In this document: positions 54,043-64,000 of the stretch, in pieces
How positions within the stretch are numbered: the first letter of the stretch is position 1
Layout of the letters: every line of letters starts with the position of its first letter
NCBI GenBank assembly: GCA_004369045.1
Contig: ML213512.1
Coordinates: forward strand, 863,510-927,509
Origin: Heliocybe sulcata
Taxonomy: Eukaryota > Basidiomycota > Agaricomycetes > Gloeophyllales > Gloeophyllaceae
Direction of reading: 5' to 3'
Length of the DNA stretch: 64,000 nucleotides
The notes under the pieces: generated by a model
Database searches by the model: none
Seen by the model: only the letters and a program-made list of their open reading frames with translations
Told to the model about the DNA's origin: nothing
Position numbers and translations under genes: made by a program

Positions 54043-55495
54043 ATGACTTCGGAGGAATATATGGCTCTTGTTTATGTGAGTCTCTTGCGAACCATGGCTG
54101 GGACAGGTACGAAGCGTCTTACATCGTTGTTATAGCTTGAGGTTGCACTCTACGGTAGGGCGCACTGTTGACATTGGTCTAATTTGTCCTTCGCACGGAG
54201 CTTACAGCGGTAACAGGCGTGTACCTCGTCTTCTTTTGTGGAACCCTTTTTCAAGTTGGAAGAAAGGCTCGTGCGTCCCGCCGATACGCGATCTTAACTG
54301 GCCTCGCCGTGTTCTTGTTTCTAAGCACGGGGGTGAACTTCGTCATTGACGTCTACAGTACCCGAAGATGGTACATCCAGGCCGTCTTCTATGAAAGCAC
54401 CTCGGCCGGCGCTGCCCAGAGAAATGCCGAGTCTGTCTTGCGCCAGGTACACAATGGAATTTTTGGCTTAAATATGTGGGTGCTTATCCTGGTGTCTCCT
54501 GTGTGCACGTTGCTTAATGAGGCACAGCGGTCTGGCTGATGCGTTATTGGTGAAGCTCGTTCCACATTTCGGGTTACCTTCATCCTGAGTTGTAACGCAG
54601 GTATGGCGATGCTCGGTGTTATGGGGTTACAGGCGTAGCATTGTTGCATTCGCCGTTGTTACTCTCCGTGGAAGTAGGTAAGGAGATTCAGATTCTTCGT
54701 GTCACCGGGCTGTCTCAAGTTTCGAATGTTAGCCTTAGGTATCACTGTGATCATAGTGCAGCATCACGTGCATGCGCTCGCCACCGAAACAGTCTGGCCG
54801 AACCCGTTGCCTACAGAATACTACCGTCAGAACGCAATCGCCAATCGCTTGAACAAGGTGTACTACATGGCGACGCTCGTCGTGAATCTTGGTATGACGG
54901 TAGCTATCGGTAGTGCTCGCGTTAATCACTCCGTGTTACTGTCGCTGATACTTATTGGTCTACGAAAATAGCAGGGAGGATATGGTCCATGTCCCGATAC
55001 ATCCAAAATTTCATCGCCAAATCAGGACTATACACTCGACTGGTGCATATCATGTTAGTCGCCTCGGAGCGTCGTGTCATAAATTATTCATCATCTAGTT
55101 CGTACAGAGTGGAATCTGGTGTCCTATACGCGGCTCTTATCATGCTCGTGATGATATCCTCCATCGTCCCGTCGAATTCTGACAGCGTCTTTTCGGTGAG
55201 TTGCGTTCTGGAACTTCATGACGATCTCGCTAATCTCCGTGCAGAACGCATCTACCATATTACTGTACTATGCTGTGGTAGGTCCACAGCTTCGATAGCT
55301 GCGGAGTCCGATATGACACGAAGACAGGGCATGGTCCCGACTGTCGTAATCCTGCTATTGGCCTTGTCCAAGACAGCCGAGTACAGTTCACAGGCACCAG
55401 CAGTTCTCAGCACGCGTATCGTGTTTCCCGATTCATCTGGAACTGACGCGCTTGAATTGGCGTCAAAGGACTGGAATCCCGAGGCCCAGTGTTGA
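54043..55495 (+). CDS. orphan fungal seven-TM membrane protein, paralog 2
   Basis: Paralog of the gene at 27590-29093, opposite strand. Exons resolved: 54043-54075 (MTSEEYMALVY), 54136-54154 (19 nt: LEVALYG), 54217-54475 (VYLVFFCGTLFQVGRK, GLAVFLFLSTGVNFVIDVYS, and RQVHNGIFGLN), 54528-54549 (IGLADALL), then 54601 onward (VWRCSVLWGYRRSIVAFAVV). Later blocks: ATETVWPNPLPTEYYRQNAI, VYYMATLVVNLGMT, VESGVLYAALIMLVMISSIV, NASTILLYYAV, MVPTVVILLLALSKTAE. The junction near 54671-54696 does not keep frame with obvious GT..AG sites, so either an unusual splice or a defect is present. Predicted plasma-membrane or endomembrane protein of unknown function. Confidence 0.55.
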
Positions 55496-58400
55496 CAGGA
55501 CCAGATGGAGGTCCGCCGTCTAAGACCATCAAACTCAGACGCTGATCACTAGATGATGATGCCATTGTATGCCGTCGGAGGCTTCCCTACTGTCTTATGA
55601 AGAGGGGGATACATAATTCAGACATTCGTGGGCGTCAATTCAAATGGCAAGCATACGAGGTCATGGTTGACAGACGAGAAGATACTGCGACTGCGGACGG
55701 ATGCAGCGGACGTGGGCGCTGAGCGCTGAGCGGCGCTGAGCGTTGAACGTCGCCGGTAAAGAGAGGGAAAGGCAGCGGAGTTCCAATGCGAGAGACGCGG
55801 CCACCGACTGAGATTTCGCGGAGTGGAAAGGTTCGTTTCTTTTCCTTCCTTCTTACCCTAATCATGCTCGTAACTGACCTTACTATCGTACAACGTCTCT
55901 CGTCCTTGCAGAAACAAAAACAAAGTCATGATGTTTCAGGTATAGGGGTTTCCCGCACCTGGCACGATAGGAGCATTCACGATCGATGACAGCATCGGCA
56001 TGGACGCTCGGTGAACTTGACAGTATCCCCTTTCCGTCTTGGAGCTGCAGCTCTGACACTTCCGAGATTGTGATAATTACATGTACAGGAGGGCATCGAT
56101 GTGTATGAAGATTTTCGCGAATTGGTCAGGCCAGAGTATTTATCGATCTCGGCGACACGATGCCGAGGCTGGTTAGGGGAAGTACTAGGTCGTTCGTCAC
56201 TTGGCCTTTCGCTGCAAATCGTAGTGGCACCTGGTGGTCTCTGGTCATGGTCAATGCATGGTTCTCTGGCAAGAGCCCGCTCATGACGATTCATGACAAC
56301 TGCAAGGGCAGAAGTGGTCCGGTTGCTATCAAGGCTACAACATCATGAACTGGTGCTCAGGGAGATCAAGGGCTCCCTTCATGTCTGAGGACGAAGTGGC
56401 GGTTCCCCAACCGCGCAGATAGAGGGTGTCGGTTGTGCAGGAGCTCGTCCATATGCATATTTGCGGTGGCGTTCATCCTAGCGAGCCAGGCGGAGCCACA
56501 CATTCATCCTCTACAGAGCATGTCAGAGGAGAGCACAGGACGAACACGTTACTTCGTAGGCTTACGCGATCGATTGACCGGGGACGGGCTGCTAGTTCTT
56601 CGTTCAAGCGCTTGTTCTATAATATATTCTGGGCTTAAAACCGAATATTAAGTTCACTGAATGTACTATGTCGAATGCTCTCAAATCAACAGCAGGAAGT
56701 TTGGCCGTTAGAGATGTTCCATTACTGAGTGCCATGGATATCTTGATGAGGATACAGGCGAACCCTAGAATAAATGGGGATGACGCGGGACCCACAATGG
56801 GCGCGTCGTTGGACAAGCTGGATCTCAGGTCTTCGTCTTCGCCACACATCCGGGGTTTCGACGGTTCCGATTTAGTCTAAAGCTGCAAAACACATTAGGG
56901 CCACATCGTTTGTCAGGTAAAGTTGGATATGAAGGGGACGTAACAGCATCGCTTGACATCACCTGTGGGCGCGAGTTGCTCGAGGAAGCAGTCACGGGAG
57001 CCGGTCGCCGTCGGTTATGGCGGTGAGCGTGGGATGTCCTTGGCCATACCTCGTCAGCGATGCCTTACGAGGTGTGTTTACCGCGGACTGGGACCGTTAG
57101 CAGCAAAGCAGTACATTCTCTACCCACATCTCGGCGTTCGACAAAGGTCATTGCACCGCGAGTATTGAGGACCAGCTGCCTTGATATGATCTTGGGCGCT
57201 CCCATCAAGGCTGAGCGTCTATTGAGTGATGTCAGGGTATGACTCACATCCGCCCTAACGACACCTTTATCTCCCTCTGTTCCCCAGAGGCAAGGAAGTA
57301 GCAATGGGCGCTCACCCGTGTCTTCTCATGATCATGGATGATCTCTTAAACCCTGCACCCACAAATGTCAGACGCCCTGCGTACCTCCGAGACCCACACT
57401 ATTCTCTTTTCGTTCCCCATCATTCCAGTGCGCGAGGACCCAACGAGTGCCCGGGCTGTCCGTAGTACTGGTTTAGCAATCATCCGCGCCGGTCGGGGAA
57501 ACCAACGATACTGTGGGCGTGAGGACACGGAACGGGACTCTGCGCAGGACCAAGTGGGGTAACATGAGGAAGACAGATGGAAATATTAATATGGTGCTGT
57601 AAGTAGCAGCGGACTGACTATGTTGATACCCTCGCGGAAGGGATCATGGTTCGGAATTCCGGAGCAGACCTTGAGAGCGCGCCGGACGACATGAGCTTCA
57701 CGTTCAGCCGACCCTTGCTAGGTGATGCCATCCAGAACGTGGTCCAGGTTCTGATTTTACACATAACACTGGAAATAACGTCACTTCTCGTCGAAACAAC
57801 ATGTTCACAGCGCTTACCATGGCCAATCCTCTGTCCCCTCGCGTCGGCCGACGACAGTTTGTCGGAGCAGTGAAGTCATCCGGCGACAGAGAGGCTAACA
57901 GAACCTAAGGTATGTGGACATGCTCGGTCCTGGCGAACTGTCCCGAGAAGATCGTTACAACATAGACATATCAGACGTCGGCGCTGACCGTAGGGATGCG
58001 AACAGAAACTCACGTAGACCCGAAAGACGGCTTACGCCCTGCATATACGATAACATCTCGACCCTTCCTGTGGCAGCGCGATATAGGAAAGCTTAAGGGA
58101 GTCGGGATGCAAGCTCCAAGGCCCGATCAGGCTGGGTGCATACTAGATAGCCGCCCAATACGTGCACTGGCCATGAGGCTATTCAGCCCGATATCCCATC
58201 TTGCAATGCACGGGGATCGGAGTGGACTGTTACAATCAAAGACAGCTCAGCGGTGAGATCATCCAGCGAGACGGGAGGCGGGGGCCTGCAGATCTTTGAT
58301 GATGCTTTCGATATATAGTCGAGTTGAGCTCTATTACCGAGACGATCAGTGTGCCTCTGCGGCCCCGAAACCAGACAACGGAACAACAGACATGCTTGGG

Positions 58401-60401
58401 GACGCGGGTGGATCGTCTTTCTCCGTGATGTGGAGGGAGGAGAGCGGTGACTGCTTAGTCCCTTCGAGAGCGGGATACGTGGTAGAACACCGGTTGTAGT
58501 ATCGGTACGAGATACGTGACCGCGGAGACAGGAACGCAGATAATCATGCTCCTACCTTGAGCTGGTTCAGACCAAGGGAAAGGCGATAGCAGAAAACCGA
58601 GGCCAAGAAACGCGAACGCGCCCTCCACGAGCAGTAGTCGCGAGTCCATCGCAAAACAATCAAGGCACGAGACTGCTCAAGAGACGGATCGTTCTCAGAA
58701 TCCCTATCAGCATGCAGTGAAGTATTGCAGAAATAGCAGGCAGCCCACCATAACGAACGGGCTTGGTAAGAAAAGGCCCACGGTTTCCTGATGTATCGGC
58801 TTCTACTTCGTACGAGTGTATACCTGCAACAGGTCGAGTAACACGGTCGGTATTGCTCCCATATAGTCGCTGCAAACGGTAAGAAGACACCAGCCTCGTG
58901 CGGTATGGCGTTACGGTAAGACCCTTGCAGTGTCGAAATGCCTCGTATCGATAAGCATAGGCTTTGTGCAACGTTAGTATTGAAGCCGTCAGCTCTCGTA
59001 AATTTACATAAGACATAGGACAGCACGTAGCGTAAGCGGAACAAGCTCGGTGGCGATCCCTCGCAGAGGAACGGGGTTCACGCAAAGTGTATGTGGGCGC
59101 CCGATTCCTGCCGGCCGATTAGATAACGGCATGGACGCTGTCGCTATCTCTGAACAACGTTCAAGGTGACCGGTGAACGCCAGAGTCGATGTCGTTATTG
59201 GATTAATATATCAGAACCGGATGCCAATATTTGTATGGGAACTCGCCGTAAAACATCGCTGCGGGGGTAGCAACTGCTGAATAGGACGGGATACCACCGT
59301 TTGCTGGTCACCGGTCACCAGTCATTCCGGGATGATCTCCGCAACACCGAGAACCAGTCGCTACAATGACCAAGTCGACTGTACGGACCGTCCTCCTAGC
59401 GACTTCTCCGTCCACAATCAACAACGCCACGAGGGGAGATAGGCGTACAAGATGGTCAACCACGAGGGTAAAACGTGCAGGCCCGTCTCGAGGATATTAG
59501 CCATAGAAGGAAGCAGATCGTACAATGGAGATCAGACCCTTTGCTTCCGGACAATATCCTCGAGTATCAATTGCACGTTTAGTTCCGGGGACGACAGCTG
59601 ACAACCTTGTAAGCACTCGGAGGAACCGTGGATCGCCTCCCGCACGCACGCCACAACGACCGCCACACAAGCGAGATACCGTCTACGCCCGTCAACTCCC
59701 CAGTAAGCCGTGAAGGACAACGGCTATGAGAAACCGAGCACAAAATGGAACTCTACTGTATGAGCGCGGCGGAGCATGTATCAGACCCTTCCGATGGAAC
59801 CTCTCGCAGCTTACCTCAGCGCCGTCACTCAAGCTGCGACCGCGGAGGACCGTTCCTATCATTTCATCCACGTCAATTTCCATGCTAGTCCGCGCGAGGC
59901 ATAATGCATAACCCAGTCGCCAGGTACCCCGTTTCGAGCCGACAAAGAACAGAGATGAGTTATTCGAGTTTTTTATTGTATTCTCTTTTCTACTCCATCA
60001 ACCGTACTGTAATCATACTCCTATCCTACGTCGCGTCATAAACTCATAGCATGGTCGAGCATAATTAAGAATGGTAAAAGTACATATGCGATGCAAGCAG
60101 CGATGATGGATGACAGTGAGAGATGAAACAGAAGGAAATGCAGAGACGACAGGGACCAGAGAGATGCAAGGATGGAGAGGCCAATAAGTAATTCGAGGTC
60201 CATGAGATGCAACTCGAAACCATGCAATGCGAGGAAGGCGCCGGGATATTATGTGGTCCGGCGGGTCCTAGGAGCGATGGGGAATATTATAGGTGGCTGG
60301 TTCCTAGCAGCGACCGCGTATAGGTATCGATGGGGCGCAACGAATAAAACCCACGATAGCACAGCAAACGTCGACACACAGCAAGCACAAAACACAAGAC
60401 A
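55496..60401. other. long gene-poor region
   Basis: No gene recognised over 4.9 kb. A GCGCTGA-rich short tandem tract lies at 55717-55745. The ORF 56668-56880 (+) reads LSAMDILMRIQANPRINGDD and might be an exon. Minus ORFs at 58544-59085 include a single hydrophobic stretch (VEGAFAFLGLGFLLSPF) that could derive from the seven-TM family. None can be built into a model. Confidence 0.4.
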
Positions 60402-61524
60402 TCACCAGACAGCAGGCGCAGCAAACGCAAACGCCTCCCGGCCGGCCTTCGCCTTGGGCGGGACCTTGTCCTCGCTCGCGAGCTGGAGCTTCGTGAAGCG
60501 GTCGCGCTCGATGATAATGTCCGCGCCGTCGGGCGGCGTGGGGGGCGACGACGACATCTCCGACATGTCCGAGCACATCGACGAGGGCGTGTCGGGCGTG
60601 AGCGGCGGCGTGCAGGGGTGGTACGGCTTCTCGTACGGCGTGGGCTTCTCGTACGGCGTCGGGACGGGCACGGGGGGAGGCGGGAGCGGGTTCGACGCGG
60701 GCGAGGGCGCGGAGGCGGGCGACTTGCGCCGCTCGGGGTGCGAGAACGGCACGAGCGGCGGCGCGTTCTCGTCGTGCGGGTGCGGCTGCGCGGGCTGCGA
60801 CGCAAACGGCGGGGGCACGCTGTACGTCGGGTACGGCCCCGGCCCTACAAAGTCCTTCTTCACCTTCCCCTCAAACTCCCGCAACACCCCCGGCTCGACA
60901 TTGAGCTCCCACTCGAGGTAGCTGCACATCTCGCGCTCCATCTGGTTGATCTCGCGGAGGGCGAACATGCCCTGGCCGACGATGCACCACGACTTGTTCG
61001 AGTAGGTGTCGTCGCAGATGACCTTGGAGGCGATCATGAAGGCGGAGATGAAGAGCCGGTGGCCGGACGAGCCGCGCGCGGCGGGGAAGCGCGACTTTAG
61101 GCGCTGGAGGAGGTAGAGCGCGGCGAAGGTGACGGAGGCGTGCAGGCGCGTGCGGTGCAGCGCGTAGGCGATGAAGTTGGCGAGGGGCGGGGAGGGCGCG
61201 GGGGGGGTCGAGGTCGCCGAGGCGGGGGGGTAGTCCGGGCAGGTGAAGAGGTGGGTGACGAAGCGCGCACAGAGCTTCGCGGTCGATTCGTGCCCGTAAT
61301 ACGGGTCTGACGGCGGCGTCGGCTGCCACCTCGTCAGCAACGCCCCCTACGAAAAATCAGAGAGGTTTGCTCACCTTGCTGCCGCTCGGGTTGGTGGTGG
61401 GGGCGCTGGCGGAACTGGAGACCTGGACGGCGGGGTTGACGCGCAGGGCGACGTTGGCGGTGCGGGGGCCTTGTCTGAAGGGCGAGGGGTGGGCGGGGAG
61501 GATGGGGCCGTGGACAGCAGCCAT
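60402..61524 (-). CDS. Pcl/Pho80-family cyclin
   Basis: Regulatory subunit for a Pho85-like kinase, acting in cell-cycle entry or nutrient signalling. Exon 1 is 61524-61375 (MAAVHGPILPAHPSPFRQGP..), exon 2 is 61346-60402, 364 aa. The intron between would be only 28 nt (GTGAGC..CTCTGATTTTTCGTAG). Without it the frame stops after KPL, and exon 2 alone has no early ATG (its ORF begins with CTG). Cyclin box: AKLCARFVTHLFTCPD, LANFIAYALHRTRLHASVTF, AALYLLQRLKSRFP, RLFISAFMIASKVICDDTYS, NKSWCIVGQGMFALREINQM, EREMCSYLEWELNVEP. This is the PCL type with the conserved K-V-x-x-D-x-x-Y/T-S-N-K-S-W. The C-terminal 150 residues are Pro/Ser-rich with paired TPYEKP repeats. A TATA box lies about 65 bp upstream. 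The extended ORF up to 62151 is a chance extension through the promoter. Confidence 0.88.
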
Positions 61525-61585
61525 AGTGTAGAGAGGATCGGGCGAAGGGGGCTTAGTAGGGTGAGAAGAAGACCGAGTCAGCGCC

Positions 61586-61596
61586 AATATATAGAA
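61586..61596 (-). promoter_or_regulatory. TATA box of the cyclin gene
   Basis: Minus-strand TTCTATATATTGG about 62-72 bp upstream of the ATG. Its presence supports the start at 61524 rather than any ATG further upstream in the same frame. Confidence 0.55.
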
Positions 61597-64000
61597 TGGA
61601 GGGCAGAAGGGAAGTCGCGAAGCAGGCTCTGCGTGGGGATTGGTCGATGCGCGGCAGCCACGCTGCACGGAAGGGACGCCTGCCCCCATCAGAAAACTTT
61701 TTGGGTTCTGACCCGGAAATTTCCTCTTTGGGAGTGCCACTGTGGCTGGGAGGCACCCTTTCGGCAGAGGCACCGATCGAGTCGAGGAGGAATAACCGGA
61801 AAACTTACCGTGGAAAGGGAACCGGGCACGGAGGCAAGGAAGGGTGCTGGCGAGTGTACGGAGAGGGAGGGTTGGGGAGGAGACGACTGAGATGTGGGCG
61901 GGTATATATCCGTTCGGTGGCCAGTGACGCCGAAAAGTCTGCGTGATGGGCTGCGTCAAGGCAGTGTTTGTATACGGATCCCTTCGAAAATACCAGCGCC
62001 ACTGCGGCGTTCCGATTATGTCAGCCGAGCCGGTGCGAGCCTCCGAACCGACGCGAGCAGGCCACATCGCCTTGTGTTGTCTTGTCTGTCTGGTTGCTGC
62101 CACTCGACGCTTTTCACTCTGACATTGCGCGTGTGTCGGCGCACTTGCCACCAGTTGACAATCATCCTATTCAAGAAAACGCCTATTCATAGTAATCCTT
62201 TCGCCGGACTGATCGCTCCCTTTGTCCATTCATCGACTGAATAGACCTGTTACAGCGATAGTTAATGAACAACGGCTCACGCGCACGTCTCGGTAGAACT
62301 AGCAGATCGATCAATCCTGCTTTCCGGAACACAGGCTTGGCTCTATCCTATATCTACCGGCCTTCACATCGAAGCGGCCCTCCAACCTAGTCGCGTTCTT
62401 TCTTTGCAATCCGGATCTTCCTTGTCAATGGGCTGCTTACTAGTCTCTTCAGAGTACCTCCGCCCAAAGTCCGTCTCAGGATCTACATTGCACGGCACTT
62501 CGGTGCCTCTCAGGCGCGTGTCGACAACGATAAAGCGGTGCGGTATTTTCGTCATAAAAACGCTTTTTTCTTCTCTGCACAGTGATCGCGGGCTAGGGCA
62601 GAGAATCCGCGGACACGTACAATGCACAACGAGTGAGCCTCCTGACTTGGGACCACCCATCCTCTTCCCCTTTCTGCGACGGACCTACAAACTCCCCACA
62701 ACTCGCCGGTCCGGTCACATGCCCCAGGTCAAACCAAAAATACGCGTACTGCGTACTCCATACTCCATCCTGAAGCTGTTCATTTCAGCAGGCATACCTA
62801 TTCCCCGTGAGCAGTAACTCGATTCATAAGGGGAGCGGGTCTTTGCTATCCATCTGCTCATCTATGAAGCTCGAAGCTTCAATACGATTGCTTATAGGAC
62901 GGCATATGCATGTCAGTGATAAAGCTATTCTGATGTTCCGGGATCTACAGATGCGTTCACCCGGGTCTGGACATGCTCAGAATCCGCAACTCAGACCCAC
63001 TCCCCGCAACTCAAACCTTGCTTCGCCTTTTCCGGTGTTATACCGGAACAAGGACGTGCGGTGAAGGAGAAGGTGAGGTTGAACGCGCAGCGCGACCTAA
63101 GTAGTGTTGCAGGACGCAGCGTTGGCAAGAGGAACGAGGAACTGACATATTAGGGTCCCACTGCGTGCCGAGCGTTCAGTAGTATCTAGTATCTACCATC
63201 TGCCAAGTACAAGTACGTGCGCCACATCGCATCCCATCTACTATAATCGTAATCCAACCCCGTCTTGCCATCACGCTATCAATCCCAAACCGTCGAATGC
63301 AGTACACAAGCCCGAGCACCTGGCCTGCTCTTTCCCGCGACTGCTCCCATATGGTCTAGCGAGCGGTCAAAGCTTATACTATCGAACGCGCTCGTGCCAA
63401 TCCCCCTTTACTCGTTGAATACAAATACAGTACAAAGGCTCCACTTCCGCGTTGGTACAAGGACATGCACTGGCGCCTTGTTCTGAGAATGATGCCACGG
63501 GATGGAGGGTGCCAATAAACGAAACAGTGCTGTACAATGCGATGGATGGATGGGATGGATAATGCCGTTGTCTTGGAGAGTCAGATAGAAGATCGAACTG
63601 GCCAATTCTCCGAGCCAAACTGGCTCAATGGGGTCGCCGAGATTCTGACCGGGAGCCCCGTGAATTATCGCGTCCCATAGCAAAGCTGGATTCAGAACAA
63701 GGCGTCATTCCAGGGTATCGCAGCGGAGTAGTGGTGCTAAGCATGAGATGGGTCCAATGAAATGGAGCGGAGATCTCGGAATCAACATTCCCGTTGTTTC
63801 CCCGGGGTGCCCTTGCTCGCGGAAAGCGTCCATCTAGACCTAGCGTAGTGGTGTGCTCGACGATGATGCAATGGGAATCCAATATTCACCTGCGCATCAG
63901 CAGCCTTAAACGCTTACTTTGCCCAGTCCCGATCGTTCATGTACTGGCTTCTAGCGCGCGGGCGCTAACTTGAACCCCTCCCCTCTACTGCTACGAAATG
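61597..64000. other. intergenic region to window end
   Basis: The first kilobase is the cyclin upstream region. Overlapping ORFs at 62364-62660 (-) and 62404-62817 (+) have no domain and at most one can be real. Nothing else is supportable up to 64000. Confidence 0.4.

Noticed and set aside
60287-61100. Arg-rich and Gly-rich ORFs (60287-60805 -, 60172-60921 +, 60618-61100 +)
   Set aside because: Shadows of the GC-rich cyclin gene in other frames; low-complexity composition.
61357-62151. 264-codon minus ORF extending the cyclin exon 1 upstream
   Set aside because: It runs through a TATA box and promoter-like DNA. The ATG at 61524 has normal promoter spacing, and the upstream part has no coding character.

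Overview
The window is nuclear DNA of a filamentous fungus, most likely an agaricomycete basidiomycete of the wood-decay type. This is inferred from compact genes split by introns of about 47-63 nt with GT..AG ends and CTAAC/CTGAC-like branch points, and from the gene families seen: GH3 and GH16 secreted enzymes, a HET-domain protein, expanded orphan seven-TM proteins, and an MLKL-like pseudokinase. No bacterial or viral signature, tRNA, rRNA, CRISPR array or recognisable transposase or reverse transcriptase was found.

Layout. 1-3.4 kb: the APC/C activator CDC20 (minus). 5.2-6.4 kb: a two-exon orphan gene. 7.0-9.2 kb: cassette copy A, a two-gene unit of an unrecognised family. 9.2-15.3 kb: gene-poor, with a small protein built of three repeats (13.5 kb) and an F-box/LRR-like remnant. 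15.3-17.9 kb: cassette copy B. 20.3-22.3 kb: a HET-domain protein. 23.9-24.8 kb: a CmcJ-type oxygenase. 25.5-26.8 kb: a three-exon orphan. 27.6-29.1 kb: a seven-TM protein (minus). 30.6-31.8 kb: D-glycerate 3-kinase (minus). 33.9-35.9 kb: an MLKL-like four-helix plus pseudokinase protein. 36.8-38.1 kb: secreted GH16 (minus). 41.2-43.9 kb: cassette copy C (inverted). 44.5-48.6 kb: secreted GH3 beta-glucosidase (minus). 51.0-51.9 kb: RER1 (minus), divergent from an Mpr1-like GNAT at 52.4-53.2 kb. 54.0-55.5 kb: a second seven-TM protein. 60.4-61.5 kb: a Pcl/Pho80-type cyclin (minus). The rest is long intergenic DNA with only short chance ORFs.

Conserved single-copy genes (CDC20, RER1, glycerate kinase, cyclin) alternate with accessory DNA. 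The accessory part carries predicted cell-death or incompatibility proteins (HET, MLKL-like), secreted carbohydrate enzymes, lineage-specific membrane proteins and the three-copy cassette. The cassette is the strongest candidate for something undescribed. Each copy encodes, in the same order and orientation, a small three-exon protein with an invariant KVRF motif, followed 386-423 bp later by a three-exon acidic protein containing a duplicated module of about 40 residues. Intron positions and phases agree in all three copies, which validates the gene models without outside data. No function can be assigned from sequence alone.
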